64,000 bases of DNA from Linnemannia hyalina (Eukaryota > Mortierellomycota > Mortierellomycetes > Mortierellales > Mortierellaceae): the NCBI GenBank assembly GCA_019671135.1, contig JAHRHY010000026.1:1-64000 (forward strand), read 5' to 3'. The notes below the pieces were generated by a model. That model was not told the origin of the DNA, made no database searches, and was given only the letters and a program-made list of their open reading frames with translations. Position 1 is the stretch's first letter. Each line of letters starts with the position of its first letter. A program made the translations under genes and the position numbers. Positions 20,981 through 32,300 of this stretch are shown here, piece after piece.

Positions 20981-21700
20981 GTTTTTGGATATGAACGATA
21001 TAGATTGTACTTGTGGTATGGTGGGTGTGAATGAGCTTTCAGTTTATGTGTGGTAGATTGCAGCTGCTTAGTACACTGATATAAAGAATTGCAATAAAAG
21101 ATGGTTGTATAGGTATGGATGGTTGTATAGATATGGATAATGGTTGGTTGGTTACTAGATAAGATAAAGATTAAGCAAGAGGGAAGTGGAGTCCTTTATT
21201 TATACTAATTCATGGGACACTGCCACACTGGATATTAATAGCGCTTGCTTATTAACACTGCTTGGCGCTTAGTAACAAAAGAGTTTTAAAAAGGCATCTA
21301 AGTGGTTAATAACGTAGTGTTCCTCGTATGACGTAGATCTTGCTTATTAAGACTGCTTGGCGTTAAAGACGGGGTTTAAAAATGGTTAAGAATGTAGTAT
21401 TCTTTTATGACGTAGGTTTGTACATGTGTTTATGTATTCTTTTATGACGTAGGTTTGTACATGTGTTTATCCTCTTTGTTAAATAAAAAGGAATGTTGTA
21501 GAATAGCATAGAATAGCATCCGATCTACTACAATAATACCATGACTTTTAATAATAGATACCGGTGCATATTAGCGTCTAGGCAGTTAATACCGTATCTC
21601 AACGCTGACTAAATAGGCTATGTATGTCTATTCTTTTAAAAACCTGCAATAAGTCTACAAATTACCATTAACATCCATTTGTCGCTTCGTACTACGTACC
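20981..21700 (-). promoter_or_regulatory. A2 intergenic region and zinc-protein promoter
   Basis: No gene lies in these 720 bp. A TATA-like TATAAATAAAGG (rc) is at about 21193-21204. The GCCAAGCAG-type duplication seen in A1 is kept. A 36-bp segment containing TATGACGTAGGTTTGTACATG is duplicated in tandem near 21400-21470, which A1 lacks. Confidence 0.5.
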
Positions 21701-22957
21701 TCAAAGCGCAATGGAAAGGCCGGGTTGCAGTATTACTGGTGGATCCATTGGTGTGTCCTCATCAGAGTACTGGTCCTCATCAACATTACCATGAAGTTTA
21801 ATACCAAGAAATTTGTTCTGGAGTTGTGCCATTGTATTTCCATCCTCCACTAGCGCACCAACATCAACATATCCCATTGGTTGCTCAACGTCGTTCTCTG
21901 TTGTCGGATACTCGAATCCTTCGCGAAGCCAAGCTGTATGAATTGGTTCTGCAGAAATCTTCAACAAAGCAACCATCTTTTTCATGTTTAAGAGTAACAA
22001 AGATAACTTCAACTGCAAATTATATGTTTGTTTCTTATCCACCAACACAGGAGTACGGTTGTTGTGTTTCTCAAATGTGGAACCAAGGTCTGCAAACAGA
22101 GATTCCATCTGCGAGCGGAAACTACCAAAGGTGGTATTGTATAACGCTTCTTCCTGTGTAAGTTCCTTGTTCTTCTGTTTACGGTATGGATGAGCGAAAT
22201 TTTGGACTTTAAGAGTATCAGACTCATCTATAAGCCTCCTTAAGAACTGTGGATACCCTCCATCGAGAGCAATGCAATCCATCTCATGCACTCTCTTGTC
22301 CAACTTCATCGTTAGCAGCATTGTTCCATCAGCATTGTTCTTGCAAGATGCAGATTTGGAGACAAATAAAGCCATGCCATTACAATCCATTGCTACCTGT
22401 GTGCGTAATCCTGACTTTTTCAGCTTGTAAGAGTACATATCAGCACTACTCTCACCTTTGTATGTTGCTCTTGTATCATGACCATCAAGATGCAATGTAA
22501 CATGCTTAAATAATGGAGGATTCTTTTCCTTTGCAGACAAAAGGCGTATTTTAATTGTGGAGAACATTGTTGCAATACAGTTGGTGATGTACTTGTTGTG
22601 CAAAGTATATTCTTTCTTATAAAACACAGAGTGCATTGCATGAAAACTACTTTTTGGCATGTGTGGTTCCATTGCTTCCATAGACAGTCCTTTGACAAGA
22701 TGGTAGAGCATTAAAAGACCTTTCTCCACTTCTTTGTATGGACCAGGATACTTAACCTTTGGCCAGATGTCAACAAGAAAGAAGTACACTGGAATAGGAC
22801 CAAGGCGTCGATTTAGGGTTTCTTTTATTTCTGGCATATACCCAATTTCCTTGCTTACAGTACGATGATTATTACGTGGTGTAATTGTTGGCCATCCAGC
22901 GTTGAGGAAAGTCCAATGGTCATCAAGCAGTTGTTGGAAGTGTTTTGTTAGATCCAT
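21701..22957 (-). CDS. DDE transposase, PIF/Harbinger-like (family A, A2 copy)
   Basis: This 418-aa homologue of the A1 transposase is near-identical through all catalytic motifs (LDGHDTR, ALDGGY, FRSQME). The start is placed at MDLTKHF (22957), as in A1, although the frame extends upstream. The last ~25 codons differ: small changes after KFLGI and an earlier stop after LSIAL, where A1 continues with a basic GGTKRQMD tail. Catalytic residues are intact, so it may be active. Confidence 0.85.
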   Translation of the reverse strand: MDLTKHFQQLLDDHWTFLNAGWPTITPRNNHRTVSKEIGYMPEIKETLNRRLGPIPVYFFLVDIWPKVKYPGPYKEVEKGLLMLYHLVKGLSMEAMEPHMPKSSFHAMHSVFYKKEYTLHNKYITNCIATMFSTIKIRLLSAKEKNPPLFKHVTLHLDGHDTRATYKGESSADMYSYKLKKSGLRTQVAMDCNGMALFVSKSASCKNNADGTMLLTMKLDKRVHEMDCIALDGGYPQFLRRLIDESDTLKVQNFAHPYRKQKNKELTQEEALYNTTFGSFRSQMESLFADLGSTFEKHNNRTPVLVDKKQTYNLQLKLSLLLLNMKKMVALLKISAEPIHTAWLREGFEYPTTENDVEQPMGYVDVGALVEDGNTMAQLQNKFLGIKLHGNVDEDQYSDEDTPMDPPVILQPGLSIAL

Positions 22958-23118
22958 AATAATATTTATGTATTGGATTGTCATGACGTTAACCAACAAT
23001 AACAATTTTTTAAAAAGGCTTATACTTAACTGTATACACAACAGCATGTATGATGGTATCTATCATACAGCAAGCACATAGTTGAGAATACAAATATATT
23101 TTTATATTTTATTCGGTA
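22958..23118 (-). promoter_or_regulatory. A2 leader of the DDE gene
   Basis: The 161 bp is equivalent to 4434-4594 in A1, with the same T/A palindrome near 23008 and TATA-like runs near 23090-23110. Confidence 0.4.
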
Positions 23119-23613
23119 GCGGCCCCTTCATGTGCAGAGGATATAAAAAGGCATATAAAAAATATCCAAAGTCCAAGGAACGGAGTGTTGACTTCCATAA
23201 CTGGCATATCTCTTCATAGTGGGCAACAGAACACAGAATAAAATAGCAATAGACAGCACAAGAATTTTTAAAATGTAATCTCTCCCCTGTATTTCACGAC
23301 AAAGATACAGTTGGGAATACAAGTGCTTTAGATGACCACATACAAGAACTACTCTGTCGAATCTTGCAGTGAGGGTTACAGGTTAATAGTAGATGGACAT
23401 ATTCAAGAGTTTGGTGTGCGAAAAATAAGAAGACTTTGTTGTTTGGAGAATAGGTTGGTGTTTAGTAGGATAGTTAAACAAAAAATGTTACAATGGTTGT
23501 CTTATATGCTTGGTATCATATATACATTCTCCTCTAATGGACGCGGTGGATATCGTCAAGATCTGCAGAGATGTAACAAACACCATATGATAATTTGGAC
23601 TTGAAAGGCCTCC
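23119..23613 (-). repeat. A2 495-bp terminal repeat (upstream of its genes)
   Basis: A same-orientation partner of 18116-18610 with no visible difference, bounded outside by the GTT duplication. Confidence 0.9.
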
Positions 23614-24873
23614 GTTGGCGAAAGCTTGGAAAGTTCCGGGAGCGTTCATTAGTCCGAAGGGCATGACTGTATACTCGAAGTGGCCATAGCGGCAGCGGAA
23701 TGCAGTCTTCCATTCGTCGCCCTCCTTGATGCGGAGAAGATTGTATGCTCCTCGCATGTCGAGCTTGGTGAAATACTTGGCTTTGCCTAGTCGGTCGAAA
23801 GTTTCGGAGATCAGTGGCAGAGGGCATCGATTGGGGACAGTCACCTTGTTGAGGCCTCGATAGTCGACACAGAGGCGGAGAGAACCGTCTTTCTTTTTAA
23901 CAAAAAGGACGGGGGCGCCAGCTGGAGACTCGGATCGACGGATGAACCCTTTTGCAAGGTTTTCTTGAATATATTCGCGTAGAACTTGCAGTTCCGTTTG
24001 TGATAGGTTGTACACTGGTCCAAATGGCACGGTGGCTCCTTCGACCACAGGGATATTGTGATCATAGGGTCGATGTGGCGGTAGCTTGTCGGCTTGCATC
24101 TTGGAGAATACCTGAGCATATTCGGCATATTTCTCGGGCAGTTGGACTGTGGGTTTTGATTCAGGGATAGAGTTGTCGTTGGTGGTTGCGCTGGCGAGTT
24201 CTTCGATTCGGGAGACGTCGAGCATGTATCCGACTCCTTGATTGGTCTTGAGGATCTGACGGAGTTGTGTATTGCTAATAATGGAGATGTTGGTTGCTGA
24301 TCGGTTCTTGGCGGATTTGGATAGTTGGTTGGATCCTGAGGTGTACTTGGTGGGAACCAAAGTGGATTTGGGTTTGGAAGGTGGCAGAAGGATTCGGTCT
24401 TGTTCCTGGAAGGAAGGGATGGATCGAGGCATTGTTGATTGTGCAAGAGGGGAAAGCTTGTCGAGTGTGTGCTGATGGAGGCATGGCATAGTAATGGTTC
24501 GTTTCTCCCAGTCGATATATGGGTTGTGTGAGCGGAGCCAGTCCATGCCAAGAATAATGGCATAATTGCCAAGTGCAATGAGTTGAAAAGTGTGTGTGGA
24601 AAAGTGTTGTGAGTGGGATTGCATAACCAATGTGGTGGCGTGATGAGAGGTATGTGTTGAACCATTGGCAAGAGAGATTTGTAATAAGTGTTGTGCTAGT
24701 GGAAGATTGTGCTGTTGTGCTAGATTTTGATGAATGAATGAGATGGTTGCTCCTGAGTCGATCATTGCATGGACTGGTAGTGAGGAGTTTTGGAAGTGAA
24801 GAGTAATTGGAATAGTAATAGGGGATAGCAGAGGATCATTTGGAGATTTGTTATACAGCTCGCCCAGACACAC
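23614..24873 (-). pseudogene. Gy1 Pol, N-terminal part: protease and RT palm/fingers
   Basis: It has the retropepsin motif [11 protein letters not shown] at about residues 37-46 and the RT segments [36 protein letters not shown] and [13 protein letters not shown], and stops at AFAN where A2 enters, some 14 residues before YIDD. The first codon given is GTG; the Pol frame is open farther upstream and overlaps the end of Gag in the -1 frame, so a Gag-Pol fusion is more likely than independent initiation. Confidence 0.85.
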
Positions 24874-24887
24874 TCCAACTTTACTGT

Positions 24888-26183
24888 CTAGGCTGAATCT
24901 TTTTCCAATTGGAAAGAGATTGCATCGGGCTGGTCGCTAGTCTGTGTAGGCTGAAGGGCCGAGATCGAGGCTGTTGCCTTTGGGGCGTTCTTGAACGAGG
25001 GCTTTGCAGGTTTCTTGGGGCAGTCGTCAAGCCAATGATCTGCTGAACCACAGTAGGTGCACAGTCCTTCCTTTTGACGACGAAGACGCTCAGACGGTGG
25101 CAAAGGACCATGGCGAGCATGCGAGAGATCCATGTCCATCGAAGTGGTCGCGGGAGCTGAGGTAGCAGGGGTGGACGCGGTAGTTGGGGTGGATGAGGCT
25201 TGAGTGGTAGTAGAAGTGTGGGCAGTGGTGGAACGGGACGGAGTGCTGGAAGATTTGTTGCCGGAACGGGTCACTGCATAGCCGTACTGTCGGTTGTCGA
25301 TGTCGATAGCCAATTGTGAAAACTCGGCAAAGGTAGGTGGCTCGGGGTAGTTTGCCATGGCTTCTTGAACAGACTCCTTCAGGCCGAGGCGGAACTGTGA
25401 AATCATTGCGCTATCATTCCATGCTGTATCCGCTGCAAGGTTGACGAAACGGTTTGTATAGTCGATGGCAGAACCGCGCTGTCTAAGTTGACGGAGTTGG
25501 GTTTCTGCTAGGACGTGAGCATTGGAGACTCCAAAGTTCTTACTCATAAGAGCAAAGAACTGATCCAGGTTAGAAATACATGCGGGTCTCTCCTCGACAG
25601 GCAACTTGAAGGACGGAACGTATCTCTGCATGTACTTGAACGCTGCAGTATCACCGAGGCGCGAGATAGCCAGCACAATGCGGTCGTGGTCGTTCGGATA
25701 GAGGGTCTCGTTTGCAACGAAGAAGAGTTCCAGCTGAGCCTGAAACCCTTTCCAATCTTCACGCTTGCCGGAGAAGACTGCGGGGGGTGCTACTTTTGGC
25801 CTCGAAGGGGAGCTATTGCTGGAGTGAGGTGTAGTTGATTGGAAGATGGCACTCACTGTGTTGGTGACATCGGTCTTGTGATCATAAAATAGTTTGCCTA
25901 GTTCTGCGCGAGTGATGGGTGGTAATTGTGACGTCATCTTCTGGACGTTGGATTCGAGGCTGAGTAATCGAGGGTTGAGGTTGACGGTCAGGCTTGTGAA
26001 GAAATCTTCGTTCGAAAGAATGAAGTCCAGCATATCACGGTACTTCTGAACAGTCTCCTCGAGTTCGGTGACTTTGGCTTGCAAGGGAGTGACCGTCTGA
26101 ACTATTTGTTCAAGTGTGGCTACTCGGTCCATCAGTGCTTGGAAGCGCGCGTTGGCTGTAAGGATCTCACTATCGGGTAGCAT
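24888..26183 (-). CDS. Gy1 Gag
   Basis: The 431-aa capsid/nucleocapsid polyprotein starts at [14 protein letters not shown] (26183); the frame extends farther only through an A-rich leader that would give poly-Lys. An N-terminal coiled coil (about 15-60) precedes the capsid region ([19 protein letters not shown]). A Ser/Thr-rich linker leads to a CCHC zinc knuckle ([14 protein letters not shown]). The stop is 15 bp upstream of the first Pol GTG. It assembles the particles that package element RNA. Confidence 0.9.
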   Translation of the reverse strand: MLPDSEILTANARFQALMDRVATLEQIVQTVTPLQAKVTELEETVQKYRDMLDFILSNEDFFTSLTVNLNPRLLSLESNVQKMTSQLPPITRAELGKLFYDHKTDVTNTVSAIFQSTTPHSSNSSPSRPKVAPPAVFSGKREDWKGFQAQLELFFVANETLYPNDHDRIVLAISRLGDTAAFKYMQRYVPSFKLPVEERPACISNLDQFFALMSKNFGVSNAHVLAETQLRQLRQRGSAIDYTNRFVNLAADTAWNDSAMISQFRLGLKESVQEAMANYPEPPTFAEFSQLAIDIDNRQYGYAVTRSGNKSSSTPSRSTTAHTSTTTQASSTPTTASTPATSAPATTSMDMDLSHARHGPLPPSERLRRQKEGLCTYCGSADHWLDDCPKKPAKPSFKNAPKATASISALQPTQTSDQPDAISFQLEKDSA

Positions 26184-26406
26184 TGTAGTTGATACGGAAA
26201 GTGAAGAGTTGTTGTAGTTTCTGAGGGTTGTGGGTTGTGTACGGAAGATGGTAGTAAAAGAGGAAAGAACTTGAAGAAGATAGGGTTTGGTTTTGTTGTG
26301 GAAAAGGCTTTTTTTTTTTTTTTTTTTTTTTTTTTGAGCGCTGAAGTATATCAATAGAAAACAGACAAAGTTTGATCCAAGGTTCTTTAGGTGTATGACT
26401 TGGTAT
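26184..26406 (-). other. Gy1 5' leader with A27 tract
   Basis: The region between the 5' LTR and the Gag ATG has a 27-nt homopolymer (T on the plus strand, about 26309-26335; A in the RNA). Gy2 keeps the same tract at about 43192-43218. Confidence 0.6.
26398..26406 (-). promoter_or_regulatory. Gy1 primer-binding site, probable self-priming
   Basis: The nine bases directly inside the 5' LTR (ATACCAAGT on the RNA strand) are complementary to ACTTGGTAT in the LTR itself (26514-26522), which lies about 37 nt after a TATAAAAGG box (26551-26559), at the expected RNA start. The site lacks the TGG that binds tRNA 3' CCA. This is the Tf1 arrangement, in which the mRNA 5' end primes minus-strand synthesis. 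Confidence 0.7.
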
Positions 26407-26603
26407 TGTCAAGAAAGCAGACCAAGCAATAGAATGAAGTAGATAAAGAGAACCTTGATCAAGGACTAAGAAATGAGTATAAGGAATAGGTTAAAGAGTA
26501 TGTTGTATTGGCGATACCAAGTAAAGAGCTATAGATTTGCTATCTAAGGCCCTTTTATACTCGTTAGGGCGAAGTCACAAGAGCAAGCTCTTGTCTCGTG
26601 ACA
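26407..26603 (-). repeat. Gy1 5' LTR
   Basis: A 197-bp LTR with the promoter TATAAAAGG at 26551-26559 on the minus strand. It is followed outside by the AGAAG duplication. Confidence 0.95.
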
Positions 26604-26619
26604 AGAAGCCGACCTCCTA

Positions 26620-27555
26620 CTAATCCGACCTCTCTCCGTCGTTTCCCTGGTCTGACCGCTTCTTGCCTTGTCCTCCACCAGACTTGTTCCAAGGCTTGCC
26701 ACCAGACTTGCCTCCGTCCGACTTATAACCCGACTTGCCGCTGTCGGATTTGTATCCTGACTTGTCCTTGGATTGTGACTTGCCCGACTGTTGGTCCCTG
26801 GGCTTGTCACCTGATCCTGACCTGTCCTTGTTGGGCTTTTTGGTCTTGTCCTTTGGAGGTTCATACTTCTTGTATGTCTTTCGAACCAGATCCGCGGCTG
26901 CTTTCTTGGCAGCCAGTGATTCCAAAGTGAAAAGAGATTCCTCCTTGTCATTGCCATGCTTGATGCCGAGTTCGTCGAGGTAAAGGTTCTCCCGCATCCG
27001 ACTGATCCTGGAAGCGTCGTGGGATGCTGAGATACGTACGGTGTTGAGGAAACCGAGCGTACGTTTGCCGTGAGTCGAGTTGGATTCCTTATTTTTGATG
27101 ATCTCATGGGCGAGAGTGTCGTAGAACCGGGTTGTGTGTGCCAAATATCCTTGGATTGTTGCCAAATCACGTTCGTGTCGCTTGGCTGCATCCGTGAGGG
27201 ACACTTCGGAGTGTTGCAAAACTGGGGGAGGCTTGTAATCCATACCCTCGGTGTAATGGTAGTCGTTCCAATCGAAAACCTCATGGTTCTTGGGTAGCTC
27301 GGAATCGAAGAACTTGGGTTCCCCGATGGCTGGATAGATGTTGAGGAGTTCTTCGTAGAGCTTGAGAGTGGTTGCTCGGGGCTTGCAGACCACTTTGCCG
27401 TCCTGTTCGACTGATTCGGCTTCCAGTTGTTGAATCCTGGCTTGTTGCTGTTGTAAAAGGAGTTGCTGTTGCTGCATTTGCTCCTGCATAAGGCGAAGGG
27501 TCGTGTAAATGTCGATATCGACATCGGGGGCCGTAGGATTGGGTGCATGGGACAT
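26620..27555 (-). CDS. DIRS Gag-like protein
   Basis: The 311-aa protein has a Gln-rich N-terminal coiled coil (about 20-55), a helical central region and a C-terminal basic, low-complexity Gly/Ser/Lys tail with repeated SGYKSD/SGGK units suited to RNA binding. No CCHC knuckle is seen, as is common for DIRS Gag. It is followed after some 30 bp by the start of the RT frame, now displaced by Gy1. The ATG at 27553-27555 is preceded by a ~190-bp leader. Confidence 0.75.
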   Translation of the reverse strand: MSHAPNPTAPDVDIDIYTTLRLMQEQMQQQQLLLQQQQARIQQLEAESVEQDGKVVCKPRATTLKLYEELLNIYPAIGEPKFFDSELPKNHEVFDWNDYHYTEGMDYKPPPVLQHSEVSLTDAAKRHERDLATIQGYLAHTTRFYDTLAHEIIKNKESNSTHGKRTLGFLNTVRISASHDASRISRMRENLYLDELGIKHGNDKEESLFTLESLAAKKAAADLVRKTYKKYEPPKDKTKKPNKDRSGSGDKPRDQQSGKSQSKDKSGYKSDSGKSGYKSDGGKSGGKPWNKSGGGQGKKRSDQGNDGERSD

Positions 27556-27745
27556 GGGGGAGGATCGTTCCGAGATTGGGGGAGAGTGTTCCGGCCGTGA
27601 AAAAGAAAGATAGAGATCAACAGATCACCTAGAGTCCCCTTTATTTTGTTTTCATTTTCATTTTCAATTTTTTTTTTCGGAAGTCACGGTTAATAATAAA
27701 AGAAAGATACACACAGATAGAGTCCCTGGCAAGGAAGAATAACAG
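27556..27745 (-). other. DIRS 5' leader and junction with Gy3
   Basis: There is no gene. An A/T-rich stretch with an A10-like run lies near 27670. The left edge of recognisable Gy3 integrase is near 27745, so the DIRS terminus should be here. I could not identify its terminal repeat because the opposite end is outside the window. Confidence 0.45.
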
Positions 27746-29138
27746 ATTGTAGTATGTTTGGAAAACCAATCAGAAAAAACAAAGTGAATAATTCTCTGGC
27801 AACTAGTTCAGAAGTCTTATCTGGGATCGGCCTGAGGAACACAAAGCGAGTACAGACATCAACGACAAGTAACAAATGTTGATTGCCGCGAGCTGACTTT
27901 GCAAATGGTCCTGCAGTGTCGATTGCCATATGGTCCCCTGGCATTCTTGCATGGATTGTACGAAGTGATGATAGCCACGCTTAGCAATATTAAAGCGCTG
28001 ACAGCTAACACACTTAGCAACACAATCCAAGCAATCCTTACGAAGATTAGGCCAAGTCTTGCCTTCTTCATGTATTGCCTTAACCATAGCCACAGTACCA
28101 AAGTGCCCAGGTGCATGAATCGTTTCAAGCAATTCTGAACGAGCCGCTTCAGGTACAACCTGTCGTTCTGCTTCTTCGGATCAAGATTCATGTAACTTAC
28201 ACGCATAGGAATGATATCACCAACATTTGGACTTGTTGCTCCCAGAGTAAGCTGCACCTTATCTCCAATGTGTTATTGGTTTCAATCACATCCACTGCCG
28301 AGTAAGCGGGTGTTTGGTCTGTCGAAAACAAGCGCAATAAATGGTCCGGCAAAATATTCGCTATGCCAGGCCTATGCACCACATTGAATTGGAAACTCAT
28401 CAATGTCTCCAACCAATTGATCATCATAGGTGACAACACTGGTTTCTCACGCATGTAAACCAATGCCTTATGATCTGTGAAGAGTGTAAACTTTGAACCA
28501 CCCCACAGATATTGATGGAAGCGAATAAGTGCAAAAACAACAGCCAAAAGCTCTTTCTTCGTAGCAGAATAATTCTTTTCAGCTTTCTGCAATGATCTGC
28601 TACGAAGGCGATCCAATGCACCTTTCCAACAATAATTTGATATAGCACTGCACCAATGCCCTGATTAGAAGCATCTGTGGCAACAAAGAAAGGTTGACTA
28701 AAATCTGGGAAAGAAAGAATTAGTGCAGAAGCTAGCAACAGCTTCATAATTTTAAAAGCATATTGTTGCTCAACACTCCAGTCTTTCAAGAAATTAGTGG
28801 TATTCTTTATCTGTTCCAAAGGGGCACATACTTTTGATTACATTGGTAAATGATCTCGAAAGTAGTTAAAGAACCCAATATAATGCTGCAATTCCTTAGT
28901 AACCTTCGGCTCTGGCCATGTAAACACACCATCCAATTTTACTGGATCAATTCTAATACCAGTAGTTGAAATGATGAAACCAAGTAGCCTGATTTCTGTA
29001 TGGAAAAAATTGCATTTATCTTCATTGACAATCAAGTTTGCATCATTGAGTCGGGTAAAGACCTCCTCAAAATGACAAAAATGGTCATCAAATGAATCGG
29101 AAAAGATAGCCATATTATCTTGAAAAACTCGCACAAAC
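27746..29138 (-). pseudogene. Gy3: decayed Ty3/gypsy Pol (RT, RNase H, integrase)
   Basis: Frame-shifted segments read in order: RT from LPFVRVFQDNMAIFS, connection, RNase H (FFVATDASNQGIGAVLY), integrase zinc domain (HAPGHFG...CVSCQRF) and core (MAIDTAGPF), stopping at IGFPNILQS where DIRS begins. At least two frameshifts lie near 28250 and 28620-28830. The RT active site reads FQDN instead of YxDD, losing one catalytic Asp. It is distinct from Gy1/Gy2 in sequence and base composition and is the oldest layer. The upstream part continues at 43492. Confidence 0.8.
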
Positions 29139-29143
29139 GGAAG

Positions 29144-29340
29144 TGTCAAGAAAGCAGACCAAGCAATAGAATGAAGTAGATAAAGAGAACCTTGATCAAG
29201 GACTAAGAAATGAGTATAAGGAATAGGTTAAAGAGTATGTTGTATTGGCGATACCAAGTAAAGAGCTATAGATTTGCTATCTAAGGCCCTTTTATACTCG
29301 TTAGGGCGAAGTCACAAGAGCAAGCTCTTGTCTCGTGACA
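29144..29340 (-). repeat. Gy2 3' LTR
   Basis: 197 bp, TGTCAAG...GTGACA, identical by eye to 43290-43486; the polypurine tract adjoins at 29341. Confidence 0.95.
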
Positions 29341-29350
29341 ACCTCCCCCT

Positions 29351-32300
29351 CTAGGGCCGAGTTCCAAGAGGCCTTTGGCTGGGTTTGTGAGGGTGTTGCA
29401 GATGGAACTCGCGAACAAGGTCCGGGGAATTCTTGACACAGGCGGCCGGTTCCCAGGTTCGTTCGGATACGGGGTAGCCTCTCCAATGTATATAGTATTC
29501 AAGGTGGTTGCGCCTGATCCGTGAATCCAAAATGGCCTCAACCTCGTACTCCTCATCGCCGGAGACGACAAGCGGAGGAGGTCGTTTTGAGGCTCGACCG
29601 GGGATCGTATCTGGATGCGCACGCTCAAGTAAGTTTACATGAAAGACAGGATGTAGCTTGGTCGTTGGTGGTAAATCGAGACGGAAGGATCGAGTGCCGA
29701 TTTTTTCGAGAATACGGTAAGGGCCCATGCGCTTATGGTCGAGCTTCTTGCATGGTCTGTTCGTTTGGAGGTTCCGGGCGTCTAGCCATACAAGATCTCC
29801 TACTTGCAGATTGGGTTGTGGTTGGGCCTTGGTGTCGAAGTTCCTGGCATGCTGTTCAATGGCGGTGTGGATATTGAGTTGCATCTCCGCATAGAGGTTC
29901 TTTAGGGCCTGGACGCGTTCTTGGGCTGGGACATTGTCCTTCGAGACTCTTGGGATGGTGATGGTAAATTTCGGATGGTAGCCGAGGTTGGCAAAGAATG
30001 GTGTTGTTTTTGTTGTTGAGTGTGTTGCGTTGTTGTATGCAAATTCTGCTATCGGTAGAAGGGTGCTCCAGTCCGTTTGCTGATAGTCGATATACCCTCG
30101 TAGGTACTGTTCCAGTATTGAATTTACTCTCTCGGTCTGTCCATCGGTGCGTTGGTGGTAGGCGGTAGAAAGCTTCTGATTGATCCCCAGAGACTTGAAC
30201 ATGGTGGAAACGAAGGCTGAAGTGAAGGTGGCGCCTCTGTCAGAAACAATGTCATCCGGGAGACCGTGGGCTGAAAATACGCGTTCTAGGAACAAACAGA
30301 CCGTATCCTGTGCATTGATGTTGTCGTAGGTGGGGACAAAGTGTGCCATCTTGGTGAATCGGTCCACAAAAACACAGATTGCCGTATAGCCGTTTGAGGG
30401 GGGGAGTTGGGTGATGAAATCCATCGATACTGAGGTCCAGGGGCGATCTGGTACAGGCAGGGGTTGTAAAAGTCCATAAGGCTTGTGAGTGGATGACTTT
30501 GTCCGTTGGCAGGTGTCACAACCGTTGATGTAATCCTTGATGTAACGCCACATGGAAGGCCAGTAAAAGGTTCGACTGACAAGGTCTGAGGTCTTGGTAA
30601 TTCCAAAATGACCGGCGGTTGGGGCGTCGTGACATTCTTGAAGGATTTGTTTCTTGAGTTCGGGATCGTCGGGGACGCAGACAAGGCCATCCCGCAGGAG
30701 TAGCCCATCTTGAATTGAGTACTGGGCATTGTCCGAGTTCGACTTTGCGGTCTTGGCGAGTATTGGACCAAAGTATAGATCATCGGGGATTAGTGTCTTG
30801 ATTTTTTCCTGGATCGCTGGCGTCTCTGGTTGCAGTGACCGGGCCTGGATGGTGTTCAGAATCTGGATCGGCGGTAGGAGGGTCATCTCGGTCTTGCCGT
30901 GCTGGGCCGCACCTCCCTCTCCAGGGTTGTCCCGCCGGGACAAAGCATCGGCAGCGGCATTCTGGGAGCCAGGGCGGTAATGGATGGTAAAGTTGTAGTC
31001 AGACAAGATTTCAGACCAGCGGACTTGACGGCGGCTCAATTGGCGCGTGGTGGTAAAGTACTCAAGATTTCTGTGGTCGGTGATGACTTCCGTGGTAGCG
31101 GGCGAGAATTCCAGGTAGTGTCGCCAATGTTTAAAGGCAGACACAATGGCAAGGAGTTCTTTGTCGTAGATCTGATAGTTGAGTTCAGCAGGCAATAGTT
31201 TTCGGGAGTAGTAAGCGATAGGATGTAGGCGTCCATCTTGGTCACGCTGACTGCAGACAGCGCCGAGGGCCTTGTCAGAAGCGTCAGTTTCAATGATGCA
31301 GGGGCGATCTGGTTGGAAATGCCGAAGGACGGGGCCAGACATGAAGCGTGACTTGAGCTCCGTGAAAGCGGCTTGTGCGATAGCGGTCCAGACAAAGTTA
31401 GTATTTTTCTTGAGTAACGCGGTGAGAGGCGCGGCGATATGGGAGTATTTCCGTACAAAACGACGGTAGAAGTTGGAGAAACCCAGAAAGCACTGGACAT
31501 CCGAAACGGAAGAGGGAGTGGGCCAATCGCGAATGGCGGCAACCTTGGCGGGGTCCATAGAAATACCGTCAGTTCCGATCACAAAGCCGAGGAATTCGAC
31601 TTTGTCCTTGTCGAACGAGCATTTCTCGAGTTTTAAGCATAGACCAGCGTCTTGGAGCTTGCTGAGAACTTTGCGGACATGCGCGGTATGTTCCTCAAGG
31701 GTGTCGGAGTAGATGAGAATGTCGTCAATGTATAGCACGACAAAGTCATCTAGGTAATCGCGGAGGACGTCGTTGGCGAAAGCTTGGAAAGTTCCGGGAG
31801 CGTTCATTAGTCCGAAGGGCATGACTGTATACTCGAAGTGGCCATAGCGGCAGCGGAATGCAGTCTTCCATTCGTCGCCCTCCTTGATGCGGAGAAGATT
31901 GTATGCTCCTCGCATGTCGAGCTTGGTGAAATACTTGGCTTTGCCTAGTCGGTCGAAAGTTTCGGAGATCAGTGGCAGAGGGCATCGATTGGGGACAGTC
32001 ACCTTGTTGAGGCCTCGATAGTCGACACAGAGGCGGAGAGAACCGTCTTTCTTTTTAACAAAAAGGACGGGGGCGCCAGCTGGAGACTCGGATCGACGGA
32101 TGAACCCTTTTGCAAGGTTTTCTTGAATATATTCGCGTAGAACTTGCAGTTCCGTTTGTGATAGGTTGTACACTGGTCCAAATGGCACGGTGGCTCCTTC
32201 GACCACAGGGATATTGTGATCATAGGGTCGATGTGGCGGTAGCTTGTCGGCTTGCATCTTGGAGAATACCTGAGCATATTCGGCATATTTCTCGGGCAGT

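Larger units (their letters stand above)
18116..23613 (-). mobile_element. A2: family-A DDE element inserted in Gy1 Pol
   Basis: The 5498-bp unit is bounded by direct 495-bp repeats and a 3-bp TSD GTT (18113-18115 and 23614-23616); the empty site is readable near 31770 in Gy2. Gene order is as in A1 but on the minus strand. Its two repeats match each other but differ from the A1 repeats at roughly twenty positions, so repeats are homogenised within, not between, elements. Confidence 0.9.
15485..26603 (-). mobile_element. Gy1: Ty3/gypsy chromovirus with nested A2
   Basis: Two 197-bp LTRs (TGTCAAG...GTGACA) flank Gag and Pol on the minus strand. A 5-bp TSD AGAAG lies at 15480-15484 and 26604-26608. 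The element is almost identical to Gy2, with matching LTRs, so it is young. A2 (18116-23613) sits in the RT region just before the catalytic YIDD. Confidence 0.95.
13391..27745 (-). mobile_element. DIRS-like retroelement, truncated, with nested solo A repeat and Gy1
   Basis: On the minus strand the order is a 5' leader, Gag (26620-27555) and RT/RNase H (split over 15111-15484 and 13391-14615). The RT is of the DIRS type (LDDILIA) and its RNase H ends in a C-terminal NPADAPSR segment usual for these elements. The tyrosine recombinase that should follow lies beyond the B1/B0 block, off the left edge, or is lost. The right limit near 27745 is set by where the Gy3 integrase stops matching; its exact base is uncertain. 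Confidence 0.75.
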
